Shown: positions 54,842 through 64,000 of the stretch, in pieces
Position numbering within the stretch: position 1 is the stretch's first letter
Layout of the letters: every line of letters starts with the position of its first letter
Origin: Isoetes taiwanensis
Lineage: Eukaryota; Streptophyta; Lycopodiopsida; Isoetales; Isoetaceae
NCBI GenBank assembly: GCA_021234155.1
Contig: JAJEKV010000090.1
Coordinates: forward strand, 2,288,479 to 2,352,478
DNA: 64,000 nt
Reading direction: 5' to 3'
Made by a program: the position numbers and the translations under genes
Notes under the pieces: model-generated
What the model saw: the letters and a program-made list of their open reading frames with translations, nothing else
What the model was told of the DNA's origin: nothing
The model's database searches: none

Positions 54842-55346
54842 TGTGTTAGTCCCGTGCCTCCCCGTGCAGGACTATTCATGCATCTGACGGACGGTGTCAA
54901 GTCCAAGGATCCACAATCGGGCCGGGTCAGGTCGTCAAAGGCCCAAAGAAGACCAAGCGGCGGACCCCGCATCAAAGCTGCGTCACGCTACCAAGAGGCG
55001 GCGATCCGGACAAGTGATGGCCCGTCCACCGCCCTCGTCGGATTCGGCGTGATTCGAAGAGGCACCGCCAAAGATTTCCTAAATCGGCCTTCTTCCATGA
55101 GTTTCCAAGACCTAAATCGGGTCAGTGTCTATATTGGGCCAAAGGCCATTGTACTATATATATATGAGTAGAGCTAGCACATGAGTTTTTAGATGAGTTT
55201 TGAGTCTTGTCTCATTTCGTTTTTCTCTGGTTCGAGAGCTCATGTATCACCATCATTGATATCAAGGAAGCTTATCATTGTTGTCTCATTGTTCTTTTGT
55301 TTCCTTTTCCCTTCCTTTGTTTTTCTTGCAAATCCCGGCGTGACAT
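54842..55346 (+). repeat. 5' LTR of Gypsy C (approximate edges)
   Basis: The left edge is placed at TGTTAGTCCCGTGCC, where the Gypsy A gag homology stops. The right edge is placed near ...GGCGTGACA at about 55346, or near CTTGCA at about 55331. No clear PBS was recognised, so the inner edge is uncertain. It contains a TATA box at about 55155 and pyrimidine-rich sequence downstream. Confidence 0.55.
55155..55168 (+). promoter_or_regulatory. TATA box of the Gypsy C LTR
   Basis: TATATATATATGAG lies in the middle third of the LTR, as expected for the U3/R promoter. Confidence 0.55.
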
Positions 55347-55663
55347 AGTCCCCCTGGATTCTCCTGATTAGATCCAAGGGTCCTCCTGGGAGGGCTCTTC
55401 TTGAGGAGTTCCCAACCCGACACCAAACACCATCGCCATTGCGGGTGCGATTTTTCTTTTCTTTCCATCATGTGCGCTTTCGAGGTTTCACTCTGAAGAA
55501 CTTCTTTGCCAAACGGCGGCTTTTGGGCGCCATCAGCGGCCAGTAATTTTGGGATATGTATGATCACCGCTTATGACATTGAGGGAGGTCATTATGCGCT
55601 CCGTGCTTTCGGTCGGCACCTCCTACCCCTCGTGCTCATTCTCGACCGGGGTCTCCCCACGTA

Positions 55664-57433
55664 TTGTCGTCATTGTTCCCCAATCGCAATCTCCCCAACA
55701 TACCCCTGTTCGATTGCGCCTCACTATTTCCGGACTCGGCAACCTTTTATATCACTATCCCCTTGGTCACACCCCTCTTCCGTCACAACCTTCTTCACCT
55801 CAAAGGGATGGGCTACCATCAAGTCTCTTTTGGCCCAACCCGCGTTCATAACTTTCGGTCTTCTCCATCTTTTTCAACAGCCTCTTCCCCGCTTATCAAA
55901 CCACGGATCTCAAGCCCAATGAGGATGGCTCTCAAGGCCCCACCAGATGCTACTTTTTATGGACCACCGGGCTTTTCAGCCCCACCACCTTGTACTCAGT
56001 CACAGGCAGTTCCACCTCTTCATGCTTCTACATATCCTCAACCACATCCACCTGTCTATGCTCAAGTTCCGCCTTCACCCCCCACTCATAATTTGAAGCT
56101 GGCTTATCCCACCTTTGACAACACTAAAGGCAAACCTCTGGATCAAAGTGCCCGGCACACATGGAGGAATTTGAAGCCACCGCCATTCTCGAATCGGTCA
56201 TGCAGCCCACAACTCAAATTTCATATCTTTTCGACCACGCTCAGAGGTGCCCCTCATGAGTGGTTAATGGCCAATAAGAGTCACTGGAAACAAAGTTGGC
56301 CTGAAATGAAAACTGCCTTTTTGTCTCATTATGGCACCACGGACGATGATCAGTTACTCCTCAAGCAACTCAATGATCTTCAACAAGAGCCCGGAGTGCG
56401 CCTCGGATTTTATGGGACCGTCTTCACATTCTTGTCGGTAAACTCGGGGAGTACCCCATGCAAAGCCGGATCCTCGCCCGGTTTCTGCGGGGCCTTCCTT
56501 CTGCCATTCGGCTCATGATGAAATACTGCGTCCCAAGTCTGGAATGTGCCATTGAATTGGTCAATCCTTTCGGTCAATGTTTCTTCTTCGGGGTGTTGCT
56601 CTGCGAACTTCCTTTCACGCCCCGTCATGATTCCTCGGAACTCGCTTTCAACCTCGGCAAGCAAATCCACAACGCTCACATCCGGTGTACTATTTGTAAA
56701 TATCAAGGTCATCCGCCAATGAATGCAACGCCCAATGGACCTCCTCATTGTAAAGATGTAATATGTGCAATCATGCCACGGAAGAATGCACGCGATCTCA
56801 TCCCACACCTTTTCGAAATAAAATGGTCTTTCAAGTCCAGACTACCCCTACACAACCGCCGTCATATCGGGTCTACGAATATCCACCTCAAAGAATAAAA
56901 TGCAATATCAACAACAGCAGCAATCTCAGCAGCCACGGGGACAAAGCAACCGTCCTCCCTTTGATCCTTCAAAGGCTCAATGTTATCATTGTCATGAATG
57001 GGGTCACACCACCACGGCGTGTCCTCAACTGCCTCAAGTTCAAGTTCAACTTCCAGGTTCCAATCAACTGGCTTCTGTCCGTCTCACGGCTTATCAACTC
57101 TGGGTGGCCAACGGGAAACAGGGCCCTCGTCCTGTTTTGAGAAAGCCTCCTCGGCCGCCCCAACAACAACGACCTCAGCAAGCTGCGTCTACTTCCCATC
57201 CTATGGATCAACAAGCTCAGGAGGAGATTTATCAGGCTCTCAACCCTCCTGTCCAACAGTCCAATTGGGTTGGTCTTGTCTCGCGTCACACACGGGCTTC
57301 ACGCCCTTTGACCCTCATTCCTCATGACACGCACCCTGCTTTTGTGTGGAAACTGTCCCTCATGAAGATGATAAAAAAGTTCACTTCGCACCTGATCTTG
57401 ACAAACTTATGCCTCACGTCATGCCTAAAGTGA
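55664..57433 (+). pseudogene. Gypsy C gag and nucleocapsid
   Basis: 55664-56518 has a Pro-rich N-terminal part and then the gag core (F-S-T-T-L-R-G-A-P-H-E-W-L, F-L-S-H-Y-G-T-T-D-D-D-Q). The homology continues in another frame through 56458-56898. 56900-57433 holds the zinc knuckle C-Y-H-C-H-E-W-G-H-T-T-T-A-C within a Gln/Pro-rich tail. At least two frameshifts are needed. Confidence 0.82.
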
Positions 57434-58296
57434 GACAAAGTATTCTGAAACTCATGCGTGGCCGAAGGTCGAACAACGGGCGAATGTTCATGCCACCACG
57501 AGCTTCGGCGACATCGGGCAACACCGTCATCCTCCACCGTATTGCGGCTCGGCCATATCCGAATATTGCAGCTGAAGTTGAGCTTCTCAAAGAAGTTTCT
57601 GCCTCTTTACCACAGTCCCCAGCTCCATTGGACCCCTGCGGACCCCTTTTCACATGTTCCCTTGGAACTTCAGGAAGAACTTGCCAAGATCAAGATTCCT
57701 TTGAGCCTGGCCACTATTTTGAAACTCTGTCCGGCTCTCAAAGATCAGTTACCTCTTCCCACGGTTACGGTTGGGCATTTGCGACTTCAACACCCACGGT
57801 GCATGCCACGGTGGGCAATCAACATATCAATCATGTCCAAATTGATGGTGGTAGTGCCGTCAATCTCATTACTGATAAACTCAGGAAGCAATTGGGCATT
57901 AAACAATTGTACCGTGCCCCTTATGACATCAAATTGGCGAATGGCCATATCACGCGCCCTCAGGGTGACACCCCTCTTCTCCACATCAGCATTGGTGATC
58001 TCAAATTCCCCTTGGAATTTGGTGTTTGGAAAGCAAGAGAAGATCCTGGTGATTATGAAATGTTGGTTGGACAACCTTTTCTCCGCCAGGCTAAGAGTAT
58101 TCATTACTGGGCCACGGACCAATTTGTTATCACCGATGGCCATCTCAATGCCACCATGGATCTGGAAACTGGCCAATTGATCTCTGTCGAGAATGCTGAA
58201 CCTTCCATCTCTGACACTGACTCTGCAGAGGCCCAAAACATTTATCATGTTCAAGCTCCTCCAGCGGGTCTACCTCTCTCCTCTTACCCCCCGTAG
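57346..58296 (+). pseudogene. Gypsy C protease region
   Basis: A 316-residue frame with V-Q-I-D-G-G-S-A-V-N-L-I in place of the usual D-[ST]-G active site, then L-A-N-G-H-I-T and Y-E-M-L-V-G-Q-P-F-L. A D-G-G-S-x-V-N-[IL] form is common in plant Tat/Athila-like elements. It overlaps the gag frame by about 90 bp in a different phase, so a frameshift lies near 57350-57430. Confidence 0.8.
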
Positions 58297-58649
58297 GTGA
58301 CATGGCCTTCGATCGGGACGGTGCCGTGGCGGCTCTCTTGGACCCTTACCTGGCTTCCTGCAATCGCATTCAACGTCTTGATCATTTTTTCTGATCCACT
58401 TCCTTCCTCCGAAGCGGTTGATGTACATGCCGAGTCATGCAAAGCAACCCTTGCTTGATGACGCCGGCTGACCTCTTTTCTTCCACGACGCAAAACGCTG
58501 CTCCTCCTGTCATGCTTCAGCCTCCTGCTCATCACGTTAAGGACACGGAGGTTGTTCCTCACATTCAAACTCCAGACGTGGAAGTCGTGGACATTGGCAA
58601 CAATCAACCAAATCGGCTTTAGCCGCTAAACTTCCACCGACCTATAAAG

Positions 58650-60033
58650 CCTTGCGGACGTGCTGCTCAAGAAATTCAAACATATCTTTGCTTGGAGCTA
58701 CAAAGACCTTCGGGTATCAAAAAGAATTGGGGAACTCACCATTCCTACCAAATCGAGATGCACGCCCAATCTAGCAACCACGGCGATAGGTTCAACCCAA
58801 ATTACCGTGGCCCGAGTCAAGGCTGAAATTGACAAACTCTTGGTCACGCGGCCCGATTTATGAGGTCAAACATTCTGAATGGGTGAGCCCAATCGTCATA
58901 GCTCTCAAACACAATGGTAAGATCCGCGTTTGCGTGGATTACAGAAAACTCAATCAAGCCACGGAGCGTGATCACTTTCTGCTTCCCTTCACTGACCAGG
59001 TTTTGGAAGAAGTTGCTGGTCATGAGATGTACTCTTTCATGGATGGTTTTTCTGGGTACAATCAAATTTCTATCAAGCTCCACCCCGTGGGGCACTTTTG
59101 CTCTACAAGGTGGTCCCTTTTGGTTTGTCAAACTCTCCTTCAACTTTTCAACGCATCATGCTCTCTGTATTCCACGACTTCATGAAGGATAAACCTTTTC
59201 TTCAAATCTTTCAAGATGATTTTTCTGCCTATAGCTCCATGGATGATCATTTGGACAAATTGGAGCTTGTTTTTCAAAAATGTGACGAATCTGGCATTAG
59301 TCTCAATCCTGAGAAGTGCACCTTCTGTGTCACCTCAGGCGTTTTGTTGGGTCATGTGGTCAGTAAAGAAGGCATCACCACGGATCCCGCTAAAATCAGT
59401 TGTGTCCTGAAAGCTCAAGCACCATCTAATATCAAAGAGACACGCTCTTTCCTGGGTAAGGTCAATTACTATTCCACCTTCATTCCTGGCCTTGCAGCTA
59501 TCGCTGATCCCATTCATAAACTCACGGGTGATGAATCCACTTGGGATTGGAACTCCCACGCGGAAGCTGCTTTTCAGAAGTTGAAGCTGTTACTTACACA
59601 GGCCCCGGTACTTGTTCCTCCTCAATGGGACAAGCCCTTTGATGTCCATGTTGACGTCTCTGCTTTTGCCATTGGTGTTGTTCTCTCTCAGGCTTATGAT
59701 GACACCACGGATAAACCCATCCGCTATGCTAGCCGGAAACTCAATCCTGCTGAGCGCAACTACTCTGCCACGGAACGAGAAGCTTTGGGCTTAGTTTTCT
59801 GTGTCCAACGTTTCAGACATTATTTGTTGGGCAGCCAAATTAAGTTCTTTGTTGACCATCAAGCTCTTCTTTATTTGATCAACAAAGCCACGCCCACGGG
59901 TAGAATTGCTCGTTGGGTCCTTCTTCTGCAAGAATTCGCTCCCTTCGAAATTGTTCATAAGGCAGGAAAATCTCATGTGGTGCCTGATTATCTTTCCGCA
60001 TCCACACGGTTGATCCGTCCACGGTGTTTTTAA
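58650..60033 (+). pseudogene. Gypsy C reverse transcriptase and RNase H
   Basis: 58660-58863 gives F-K-H-I-F-A-W-S-Y-K-D-L. 58829-59185 has W-V-S-P-I-V-I-A-L-K and R-V-C-V-D-Y-R-K-L-N. After a frameshift near 59085, 59098-60033 has V-P-F-G-L-S-N-S-P-S-T-F-Q-R, the catalytic I-F-Q-D-D-F-S (Gln for the usual Met), L-G-H-V-V-S-K-E-G-I and F-L-G-K-V-N-Y-Y. RNase H follows (V-H-V-D-V-S-A-F-A-I-G, A-E-R-N-Y-S-A-T-E-R-E-A-L, F-V-D-H-Q-A-L). Copies are decayed but the domain order is normal. Confidence 0.9.
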
Positions 60034-60049
60034 ACGCCTTTCCGGGCGC

Positions 60050-61415
60050 TCAATTGTTCACTGGTCACGGCCACGCCCCATTGGTTTCACAACTTTCGGC
60101 AATATCTTCTCGCGGTGCTCTTCCTCCCACCGATCCGGCGCTCTCTCGAGAAAAGCTTCGCTCATGCCGTCGGTTTCTCGCGGTCCGTGACTACACCATG
60201 GTTGCAGGTCATCTCTACAAGCGCGGCAAAGACATGGTCCTCAGACGTTGTGTCCTTCCTCATGAGGTGCCCGATATTGTTAACGTCAAGCTCACGGCGG
60301 GCTTGGTGGTGGTCATTTTAGTGGTGGCCTTCTGACTGACGCCAAAATTCTTCACGCGGGGATATTTTTCGGCCCATGCTCTTCAAAGATGCCCACGCTT
60401 ACGCTCGCACATGTGATGTCTGTCAGCGTGTGGGAAAACCCATGGCCCGTGACGCTCTTCCCTTGACGCCGGTCGCCACGCCACATCCCTTCAGCAAATG
60501 GGGTATGGATTTTGTGGGGCCCATGGACCCACCGGGCGCAGACGCCTGCGTGCGCTATATTCTCGTCCTCACGGATTATGCTACCAAATGGGCGGAAGCT
60601 TGTGCACTTCGACAACACCTGCTGCCAAATTGACCAAAGGTTCTCTACACGCACATCATCACGCGTTTTGGTTGTCCCACGGAATTTGTTAGTGATCGTG
60701 GCATGCCTTTTGTCAACCATACCATTAAGGAGCTGACGGATTATCTTCACATCCAACACCGGAAGAGTACACCCTACTATCCTCAAGGAAATGGCTTGGC
60801 TGAAAGTACCAACAAAACACTCATCACAGTTCTCAAGAAAATTTGTGACGCTTCACGCACGTTATTAGGAAAAAGTTGCCCTCTTGTTCTTTTTGGGCTT
60901 ACAACACTAGTTTCAAAATCACTACTGGTCATACTCCTTTCAAGTTGGTTTATGGTCAAGAAGCTCTGATTCCTTTTGAATATATTCTTCCAACTCTCCG
61001 TTTTCAACTTGCTACAGCACATAATCCACCTGCAGCACTCAAGGAAAGGGTTTATCAATTGGAACAGTTGGATGAACTTAGGCGTGATGCTTACATTCGT
61101 GTTCTTCATGGATAACAGTTGCAAAAATCCTTACATGACAAACGTATTAAGACAAGAACCTTCAAAGAAGGAGATTTGGTTCTTCTTTATTATTCTCGTT
61201 ACAAAAATTTTCCGGGTAAGCTAAAGTTTCGATGGCTTGGCCCTTATCAAATTGTTCAAGTGGTGCAACCCAGCGTTTTCAAGCTGGCTGAGTTAGATGG
61301 AACTCCATTACCTACACTGGTTAATGGCTTTCGCCTCAAACAATTTCATACAACAGAAAGTGACAATCATCCACCAGATGCTGTTCCAGACAAAGACACA
61401 ACAGATAGTGACTAA
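60050..61415 (+). pseudogene. Gypsy C integrase
   Basis: 60376-60633 has C-D-V-C-Q-R-V-G-K (zinc region) and W-G-M-D-F-V-G-P-M (first Asp). The second Asp block (F-V-S-D-R-G-M-P-F) lies around 60686-60712. 60703-60969 has P-Y-Y-P-Q-G-N-G-L-A-E-S-T-N-K-T-L (Glu region). 60876-61115 has A-Y-N-T-S-F-K and T-P-F-K-L-V-Y-G-Q-E-A. 61119-61415 (F-K-E-G-D-L-V-L-L, K-F-R-W-L-G-P-Y-Q-I) is the C-terminal domain. Frameshifts at about 60330, 60630, 60880 and 61115. Confidence 0.9.
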
Positions 61416-61548
61416 ACCAGCGGCATATTTATATTATAGAGGTGAAATTTTTACAAAATGTAGGCCGCGCTATTTCCGCTATGGGCAGTGCCCTATTTAC
61501 AAAAACGGGCTCAGAGCCCTATCTACTAAGTCCTAAGAAGAAAACCCT

Positions 61549-61815
61549 CTACTCCGGGTTCGGAGCAGAGGTGATACGCAGGATGTGGTACCAGTTGTGC
61601 TCCGGGTCCCAGCGGAGGTGCAGAATTACCTCCATCCCGTTGGTGTGGGGGTCGGCATGCTCAGCCATGCCGGCACACCACCCGTCCATGGCAATGCCAC
61701 GGTTGTGGCACCGCCAGAGGTCCAGACAGTCCATTTTACAAGTAATCCACTCCAAGCAGTTAGACGGCATAGTGCACTTGTCGTGCAATCCAGCAGCAGA
61801 CATACTGAGCGCCAT
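61549..61815 (-). CDS. Candidate antisense ORF in Gypsy C (88 residues, Cys/Trp-rich)
   Basis: A minus-strand frame starting M-A-L-S-M-S-A-A-G-L-H with C-x9-C at the start, then C-L-D-L-W-R-C-H, W-C-A-G-M-A-E-H and L-H-L-R-W-D-P. It is unusually rich in Cys, Trp, His and Met. A TATATAAG box on the same strand (61845-61853) lies about 30 bp above the ATG. Tat-lineage elements are known to carry an antisense ORF between integrase and the 3' LTR, and this is that position. I do not recognise the protein, and there is no homologue to compare in the window, so it may be chance. Confidence 0.35.
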   Translation of the reverse strand: MALSMSAAGLHDKCTMPSNCLEWITCKMDCLDLWRCHNRGIAMDGWCAGMAEHADPHTNGMEVILHLRWDPEHNWYHILRITSAPNPE

Positions 61816-61844
61816 CGGGTGTCTCCGCTTCGCTCCCTGTTCGT

Positions 61845-61853
61845 CTTATATAG
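61845..61853 (-). promoter_or_regulatory. TATA box for the antisense ORF
   Basis: The minus strand reads CTATATAAG, a canonical TATA box at the right distance from the ATG at 61815 for a start site near 61815-61822. The local DNA is GC-rich, so the word is less likely to be accidental. Confidence 0.4.
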
Positions 61854-62342
61854 CCAACCGAGGACCTCCCTGTTGACATGGACCAATCAGAAAATTTGCC
61901 AACGTGTTTGCAATGCAAGGCTCTTTTTAATTTTAGAATCTTTCTCCCGCCGCATATCTAGCCATGGTACCTTCTGACACCTTCGTTTTAATGATATCCC
62001 ACTTCGAGTTGCCAGCATTAAATGACATTCCTTCTTTTCACGCCCGTCGAACATTAATGTGCGTCCTTTCGCCAGCTGTCACATCCGATCATTCTCTCAC
62101 GTCTCATCTCCACCGTTCCTTGCTTCTCCCTTTACAATTTGGGGACTTAGCCAAAAATTTGCCTTTCAATCGCCTCCTTAGCATCTATCGCCACCTGGCA
62201 TCATCCATGGTTGCTGTTTCGCCCTCATCATGCCCCTTCGCCTACACTTGCGCGCCCTAAACCTTTTCGTCTATCTGCGCCTTCGTCTTCTGTTCTCCGC
62301 TCTCCGCCTTTGCATCACCGTTCTTTTCCGACGCTCTTCGCC

Positions 62343-64000
62343 ATGGCTGCACCCAAATTTCCTACACTTCAAGCTACTGCTCCCAGGGATCTGGCTCTTT
62401 TCGAGTCAGTATCTTTCTTGACGCCCACCTTTCGTGAAGCCTCGTTGGCCCAAGTCGTGAAGTCGCGGAACGCCAGTAGCTTTATGAATTCTCACAAATG
62501 GAACTCCCGGCTCCAAATCCAGAACAATTGAAGCAGTTCATCGCTCACATCGTCAACAGCCCGAATGGATACGCTACTGTGGTCGATGGCACCACCATTT
62601 TGCTGACCCAGCCCCTGATTTCTGAGGCATTCCATATTCCTTTGCAAACACCTTGTTTATCTTGGGCTGCCTTACAGGATCTCGATGTCACTGAGTTCGG
62701 TGCTCCTGCTTATCAAGCAAACATGCATCGCCTGACCAATATTGCCAAGTCCCATGACACTTTTGTTAAGTTTTTGTGGCGCAAGTTCCTTGGGTATTCT
62801 ATCAAGAACACCCATATCAATAAGCCTTTCTATAATCTGGTGATCAATGCCATCCGCTCCAACCACCACGTTGATTGGCCCCAGCTGTTGTTCTACCGCC
62901 TTCTTCAAGAAGTCGACCGTATTAGGGCTGCCCCCTCCTCTGTCTCTGAAGTTTCAGTGGGTGGCCATCTTCAAGCCATCATCCGTCGTTACCTTCCTCC
63001 ATCACCTTCTGTTTCTCATGCTTCCACTCAGCAGTCCCTTCCTCAAAATCAACCAGTTGGCACTTCACGCCCTTCTTCTTCTGGTCATGTCCAACATAAC
63101 ACCACGCATGTCACTGTCTCCTCCTCCTCTACAGAAACAAGGCCCTCCAGTTCTCATCATGTCTCACAAACGTCACAAACAAGGCAACATCAGGCTCCTC
63201 CACCTCCGCACCCTCGCCAGCTTTTGTATCAATATCAGCAGGATGTTCAAGCTGCTGCTCTCAAGTTACAAGAATCCCAGGAAGCTCTCATGAATGGGGT
63301 TCAAGCGTCCCTGGAGGCCTCAGACGCGGTTCACCGAGACCTTCAAGCTGCTACCACGCAAGTTCATACTCTAGAGACCCAGCTTCAAGCCAAGCACGAG
63401 GCTCTTTTACAGGCCCGTGAGGATCTAAAGGCTGCCCAAAATCAGCATAGTCTGCTTGTTGATCAGCAGGCTCAATTGCAAAACACCATTCAGGAATTAT
63501 TGGAGCAAGTCAAGGCACGGGAGACTCTCTTGGTTGACAAGGATAAAGACATTGCCAAGCTGGACACGCTGTATACAGAGCTCTCTCGGCATTACAACAC
63601 TAAAGCCCAAGACCTTACAGCGCGTGACGCTCAAATTGCCTCTTTGGAAGCTCAGCTTTCCCCGCTGACCTCTCAGCTCACATCTCTCCAAGATCAGCTT
63701 ACGGAGGCTCAGAAACAGAAAATTCTTGATGACGCCGAGATTGCCATGCTTTGACTCAATGTTCCGTGGCAATCCTCCTCACATGCCACGCCTTCTCAGA
63801 AACGGGTCCGTGACCAGTCACGCCTTCTGTTAGAAAAGGAGAACCGGATCCGTGACCTCGAACAACAGCTACAGCAAGCCATTCAGTCTGCTGATGAGGC
63901 TCAGATCAAACTAGAAGGCTATATTACCATCGCTCTCAACCTGCCCGTTGACTTCCCTATTCCTTCCAGTTATCTTGATTATGTGGTTGTCCGCCGACAC
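62343..64000 (+). pseudogene. Extra ORF of Gypsy C: conserved N-terminal domain plus long coiled coil
   Basis: The start is M-A-A-P-K-F-P-T-L at 62343. A frameshift near 62505 leads to the 418-residue frame 62498-63754. Residues to about 150 look folded (L-I-S-E-A-F-H-I-P, F-V-K-F-L-W-R-K-F-L-G-Y, L-Q-A-I-I-R-R-Y-L). This resembles the domain annotated as putative plant transposon protein in Gypsy-rich plants. Then comes a Ser/Thr/His/Pro linker (about 160-245) and a strong heptad coiled coil (L-E-T-Q-L-Q-A-K-H-E-A-L-L-Q-A-R). An in-frame TGA at 63752 is followed by continued coiled coil in the same frame (L-L-L-E-K-E-N-R-I-R-D-L-E-Q-Q-L) to the window end. Its role is unknown; it sits where env-like or extra ORFs occur. 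Confidence 0.65.

Larger units (their letters stand above)
61416..62342. other. Gypsy C spacer between integrase and the extra ORF
   Basis: Apart from the antisense ORF, this part shows no plus-strand coding signal. GC-rich, with short self-complementary words such as GGGCTCAGAGCCCT at about 61508-61521. Confidence 0.5.
54842..64000 (+). mobile_element. Gypsy LTR retrotransposon C (Athila/Tat-like), runs off the right edge
   Basis: Plus-strand order: LTR, gag, knuckle, protease, RT, RNase H, integrase, then 2.5 kb with an extra ORF before the (unseen) 3' LTR. The RT reads F-L-L-P-F-T-D-Q-V-L-E and D-D-F-S-A-Y-S, close to the Y-M-D-D-F-[ST]-V-Y of the Athila/Tat (OTA) branch. That branch lacks a chromodomain and often carries extra ORFs after integrase. 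The pol frame is broken many times. The element is at least 9.1 kb. Confidence 0.9.

Noticed and set aside
54842-54870. Confirmed TSD of Gypsy C
   Set aside because: Only the left end is in the window, so a duplication cannot be verified.

Overview
This window is nuclear DNA from a land plant with a repeat-rich genome. The evidence is plant-type Ty1/Copia and Ty3/Gypsy retrotransposons, a MULE and a hAT-type DNA transposon with intact target-site duplications, a GPAT of the cutin/suberin type, a SET+TPR protein, a decayed organellar histidyl-tRNA synthetase and a decayed ALOG-domain gene. One Gypsy fragment (23.8-24.2 kb) resembles the chromoviruses shared by fungi and non-seed plants. This, with long stretches of decayed repeats, makes a fern, lycophyte or similar lineage possible, but the species cannot be fixed from the sequence.

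Layout. 1-3887: 5' part of a minus-strand Copia element (LTR, Met-tRNA PBS, gag, PR, IN, RT), broken by frameshifts and running off the left edge. 5340-6967: GPAT gene, minus strand, two exons. 7628-9874: single-exon SET/TPR gene, minus strand. These two are the only host genes that look intact. 11.3-19.8 kb: a tandem array of a ~3.0 kb unit (2.8 copies) with an odd, localised pattern of differences between copies. 20.9-21.6 kb: a CpG-rich island in AT-rich DNA. 23.2-26.7 kb: Gypsy RT fragment, a small ORF with a predicted coiled coil, and a long minus-strand LTR. 27.4-30.8 kb: G/T-rich and 19-bp minisatellites surrounding a gene fragment with phase-0 introns, plus a ~155-bp-arm foldback. 33.7-35.9 kb: histidyl-tRNA synthetase pseudogene. 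37.15-38.07 kb: hAT-type MITE with 8-bp TSD. 40-41 kb: the 19-bp minisatellite again. 41.72-44.51 kb: complete MULE with 9-bp TSD and a transposase gene broken by one apparent single-base frameshift. 44.6-45.0 kb: ALOG pseudogene. 46.0-64.0 kb: a retrotransposon nest. A minus-strand Gypsy element (A, 50.42-54.84 kb) is cut on one side by a Copia element (B, 45.97-50.42 kb) and on the other by a plus-strand Athila/Tat-like Gypsy element (C, 54.84 kb to beyond the right edge). Element C carries an extra coiled-coil ORF and a possible antisense ORF with its own TATA box.

Most other sequence is decayed repeat. No wholly new system is demonstrated. The best leads are the position-restricted divergence in the 3-kb array, the antisense ORF in element C, the multi-exon fragment inside the minisatellites, the foldback, and the near-intact MULE.
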